From positions 1-52,405 of the IMG/VR virus record IMGVR_UViG_3300033153_004539: DNA of 52,405 nt; one strand, 5' to 3'. This document shows positions 50,593 through 52,405 of this stretch, in pieces; the first letter of the stretch is position 1, and each line of letters opens with the position of its first letter. This DNA is from a virus. A program made the translations under genes and the position numbers. The notes beneath the pieces are model-generated. The model saw only the letters and a list, made by a program, of their open reading frames with translations, ran no database searches and had not been told where the DNA came from.

Positions 50593-50669
50593 CCTATAAA
50601 ATAGGTTGGAGGCTGCTTGTTGGAGTTAAAAGTAAGCATAAACACTTAAAGGTTCAGTATATAGTATAT

Positions 50670-50781
50670 AGTATTTAAATACTGTGTACTGGACTCTGTG
50701 TACTGGACTCTGTGTACTGGACTCTGTGTACTGGACTCTGTGTACTGGACTAATGATTCTGTGTACTGGATTATTCATCTG
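50670..50781. repeat. 14-bp tandem array TGTACTGGACTCTG with AT palindrome
   Basis: Four exact units of TGTACTGGACTCTG (50685-50740) are followed by TGTACTGGAC-TAATGATTCTG (50741-50761) and TGTACTGGATTATTCATCTG (50762-50781). The last covers the stop of the 79-residue gene. A perfect palindrome, AGTATTTAAATACT, lies at 50670-50683 next to repeated GTATATA. On the minus strand this AT-rich stretch with TATACT hexamers is a plausible promoter for the RebB-like gene, with the repeats as upstream binding sites. Confidence 0.8.
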
Positions 50782-51010
50782 AAAACAGATCAATAATTTT
50801 AAGAATAGCATTAAGGATTTCTTCCCAATGTTCTGAAAGCCAATCTAACAAATCAAAAGGTGAACCATAAAATTCTGAAGCTAAGTATTCATTAAATACT
50901 TCTAATAATTCACGATCTTTCATAAGCCTATCAATGGCTTTTACAGCTCGTGTATTATCTGCTCTACGTGCTTTTAATTTTAAAATTCTAAGTGCTAAGC
51001 GATTTAACAT
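50771..51010 (-). CDS. Small acidic helical hypothetical protein
   Basis: Seventy-nine residues. A basic N-terminus (MLNRLALRILKLKARRADN) is followed by an acidic, Trp-containing amphipathic end (LLDWLSEHWEEILNAILKII). No transmembrane segment is long enough to be sure. AAAGGAG lies 6 bases before the ATG at 51010. Its stop is inside the last unit of the tandem repeat array. Function unknown. Confidence 0.6.
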   Translation of the reverse strand: MLNRLALRILKLKARRADNTRAVKAIDRLMKDRELLEVFNEYLASEFYGSPFDLLDWLSEHWEEILNAILKIIDLFSDE

Positions 51011-51065
51011 AACTTCTCCTTTGGTAAGTAATATGATACGACCTGTATCAAGAATGGCAATAGGG

Positions 51066-51881
51066 TCACGAACTTCCTGTTGCCTTGGGAAAGGGAGTCA
51101 GAGGGGCCACCACTCCCTTTGTACGTTTTTTGATTTGGGGTATATTTGTTGTTTTTATAACTTTACCTACTTCATTAAATAAATCTAAGTGACTGGTATA
51201 ATCATTAGGGTCAAGACCTTGACCATCCATCCATTTCGCTAAAGGCAAAAAGAAAGAACCAGCCCACTGCCTTGTGGTCTCTGGTCCTAGCGTTTGAAGA
51301 TTTAAAACTTTGACTCTCCCAACCATATCATCACGAGGATTTTTAGATGATGAAGATACATCTTGGGCAGCCACAATATAATTTTGACCAACATCTTTAA
51401 TTGTTGTCGAAGATCGAAATTCGCTTGGTACATTTAGTAACCAACTTTTTACTAATTTATTTAATTCTGTTTCAGGGACCGGCGGTGGCTTAGGTCCAGG
51501 AGGTGGTTTGGGTCCAGGAGGTGGTACCGGGTCACCTTCAACTTTAATATATATTCTATCTAATTTACTTTTTCTGTTTTCGTAATCAACATATTGAAAA
51601 AGTATTAAAACTGTACCGGAAGATGGTGCAGCAAAAACTAAATATTTATTATTTTCATATGTATTATTTTTTAAAGTAATAGGTTCCATTACTAAATAAT
51701 TTAAATCATAATCTGAACTATCAACTAAAGTTTTAACTTCAACTAGTTCATGCGGTGCTACTTTTTCAGGGTATGAAATATCTTGTGCAAAAGTACACTT
51801 TGCAACAATTATAAAAATAAAAAGTTGAACACTTTTTTGACAAAAATTTTGACACTTTTTTAGGCCAGTCGCACAAAACAT
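51066..51881 (-). CDS. Secreted Pro-rich-linker protein
   Basis: About 271 residues from the ATG at 51881 (MFCATGLKKCQNFCQKSVQL), chosen because GGAGGG is 8 bases upstream; the longer frame starts on that site itself. A basic n-region is followed by LFIFIIVAKCTFA and a likely cleavage before QDIS. A beta domain follows (residues about 35-115). Next comes a linker, PPPGPKPPPGPKPPPVP, encoded by a short tandem DNA repeat, and a C-terminal helical domain with conserved-looking Trp residues (TRQWAGSFFLPLAKWMDGQG). It is probably exported to the periplasm or outside; the role is unknown. Confidence 0.65.
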   Translation of the reverse strand: MFCATGLKKCQNFCQKSVQLFIFIIVAKCTFAQDISYPEKVAPHELVEVKTLVDSSDYDLNYLVMEPITLKNNTYENNKYLVFAAPSSGTVLILFQYVDYENRKSKLDRIYIKVEGDPVPPPGPKPPPGPKPPPVPETELNKLVKSWLLNVPSEFRSSTTIKDVGQNYIVAAQDVSSSSKNPRDDMVGRVKVLNLQTLGPETTRQWAGSFFLPLAKWMDGQGLDPNDYTSHLDLFNEVGKVIKTTNIPQIKKRTKGVVAPLTPFPKATGSS

Positions 51882-51957
51882 ATCAATACCCTCCATTATT
51901 ATATTACCCTACGGTCCTCAATTTTCCACAGAATTATTTTTGTCAAAAAAGTGTTCA
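51826..51957. promoter_or_regulatory. 22-bp perfect inverted repeat around the start of the secreted-protein gene
   Basis: The 22 bases at 51826-51847 and at 51936-51957 are exact inverted copies, with core CACTTTTTTGACA / TGTCAAAAAAGTG, 88 bp apart. One arm lies inside the signal-peptide codons and the other upstream of the gene, where on the minus strand it contains a perfect -35-like TTGACA. Related sequences, GACACTTTTTT (51851-51861) and AAAAAGCACTTTTGAC (about 51981-51996), lie nearby. A TATAAT-like sequence is near 51900. This looks like an operator set for a repressor. Confidence 0.6.
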
Positions 51958-52117
51958 GAAAAAATTCAATTTGAAAACTAAAAAAGCACTTTTGACCCCT
52001 TTGAAAAAATTTATACAAATCTTATAGTATAGGGGGTGCCAGGCCACATCGGACATACGCATCCGCTATTCCGGATTAGACCCCACCCTATCCTTATCAA
52101 CGTAGTCATGTATCAGA
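51958..52117. other. Non-coding DNA, little recognised
   Basis: No gene is visible. On the plus strand TTGAAA and TAGTAT with 18-bp spacing (about 52000-52030) could be a promoter reading toward the right edge, just before a run of Gs. The base composition rises in GC after 52030. Confidence 0.35.
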
Positions 52118-52232
52118 GTCCGCATATTCAGCTGATTGCATATTCGTATTCTTGCATATGCGTGATGTTGCATATATCTGTATGCATTGTCGACTATATG
52201 CTAAAGCATGCATATGCTAAAGCGTGCATATG
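52118..52232. repeat. GCATAT iteron-like repeats
   Basis: About eight copies of GCATAT or close forms lie in 115 bp: GCATATTC twice, GCATATGCG, GCATATAT, GCATTGTC, then GCATATGCTAAAGC and a related ATATGCTAAAGC and GCATATGCTTAAAC. The last three are spaced about 14-17 bp. Such short, irregular direct and inverted repeats in a gene-free stretch suit a replication origin or a packaging/regulatory site. No nearby gene defines its binding protein. Confidence 0.5.
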
Positions 52233-52282
52233 CTTAAACCGTTTTGAGACCGTTTTGGCCGTTTGGCATTCATTCTGTTTCC

Positions 52283-52405
52283 GCCCAGCCTCAGCCCAGC
52301 CTCAGCCCAGCCTCAGCCCAGCCTCAGCCCAGCCTCAGCCCAGCCTCAGCCCAGCCTCAGCCCAGCCTCAGCCCAGCCTCAGCCCAGCCTCAGCCCAGCC
52401 TCAGC
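52283..52405. repeat. 11-bp GC-rich tandem repeat at the window edge
   Basis: About eleven perfect units of CAGCCCAGCCT run to the last base. The composition is opposite to the AT-rich genome. It could be a terminal repeat region, or an assembly artefact where reads collapse, since the true copy number cannot be seen past the edge. Confidence 0.85.

Noticed and set aside
50670-50781. tRNA or small RNA gene in the repeat region
   Set aside because: No cloverleaf or conserved tRNA bases; the region is explained by the tandem repeat and AT palindrome.
50626-50811. Minus-strand open frame reading VHRVQYTESSTQ-type repeats
   Set aside because: It is the tandem repeat array read through; it has no ribosome site and overlaps the 79-residue gene.
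1-52405. Integrase, transposase or insertion sequence
   Set aside because: No protein with tyrosine/serine recombinase or DDE transposase motifs was seen; the inverted motif pairs have no adjacent transposase, so a mobile-element label is not supported.

Overview
The window looks like most of the genome of an uncultivated tailed dsDNA bacteriophage, AT-rich and with genes packed head to tail. The evidence is a complete long-tail (siphovirus-like) virion set: GpA-type large terminase, DUF4055-like portal, scaffold, P22-type coat protein, connector proteins, tail tube, frameshifted tail-assembly chaperone, a 1,542-residue tape measure and a tail hub. I see no integrase, repressor, tRNA, CRISPR array or recognisable endolysin. 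Tat-like and lipoprotein-like signals point to a Gram-negative-type host, but the sequence does not identify it. A gene cut by the left edge and a GC-rich tandem repeat on the right edge suggest a contig with unresolved ends.

Layout. 1-10,851 (minus strand): replication and accessory genes with many 1-14 bp overlaps: VRR-NUC nuclease, SAP-like protein, family A DNA polymerase, ParB-like protein, methyltransferase with a secretion-type N-terminus, zinc-ribbon protein, HNH protein, SNF2-type helicase, two Tat-signal mini-proteins and a small membrane protein. 11,048-12,723 (minus): a protein with an acidic tail and a second ParB-like protein. 12,724-13,069: divergent control region with GATAAATTTATC palindromes. 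13,070-15,710 (plus, the only plus-strand genes): primase-polymerase and SF3 helicase, apparently one gene broken by a +1 shift. 15,697-16,290: convergent DnaQ-like exonuclease. 16,301-48,871 (minus): virion genes, transcribed from terminase to tail hub, including two sulfotransferases, three LamG-like paralogues and a 1,371-residue protein built of about 50 repeats. 48,959-51,881 (minus): lipoprotein-like peptide, papain-like cysteine peptidase, RebB (R-body)-like protein, and a secreted protein. 51,882-52,405: non-coding, with inverted repeats, GCATAT repeats and an 11-bp tandem array.

How the parts may work together. PrimPol-SF3 helicase plus PolA, DnaQ-like exonuclease, SNF2 helicase and VRR-NUC/HNH nucleases form a self-contained replication and processing set. 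The virion set would build a P22-type head with a non-contractile tail decorated by jelly-roll/LamG and repeat proteins; the sulfotransferases could modify host or virion glycans.

The most unusual signal is a dispersed DNA motif, TACTGGATTA / TACTGGACTCTG, at gene junctions across the window, often as inverted pairs bracketing apparent promoters between a terminator hairpin and the next Shine-Dalgarno. It also lies inside several genes in different reading frames, and a related tandem array encodes an Arg-Val tail on a small lipoprotein-like peptide. The RebB-like gene sits directly downstream of the largest array.
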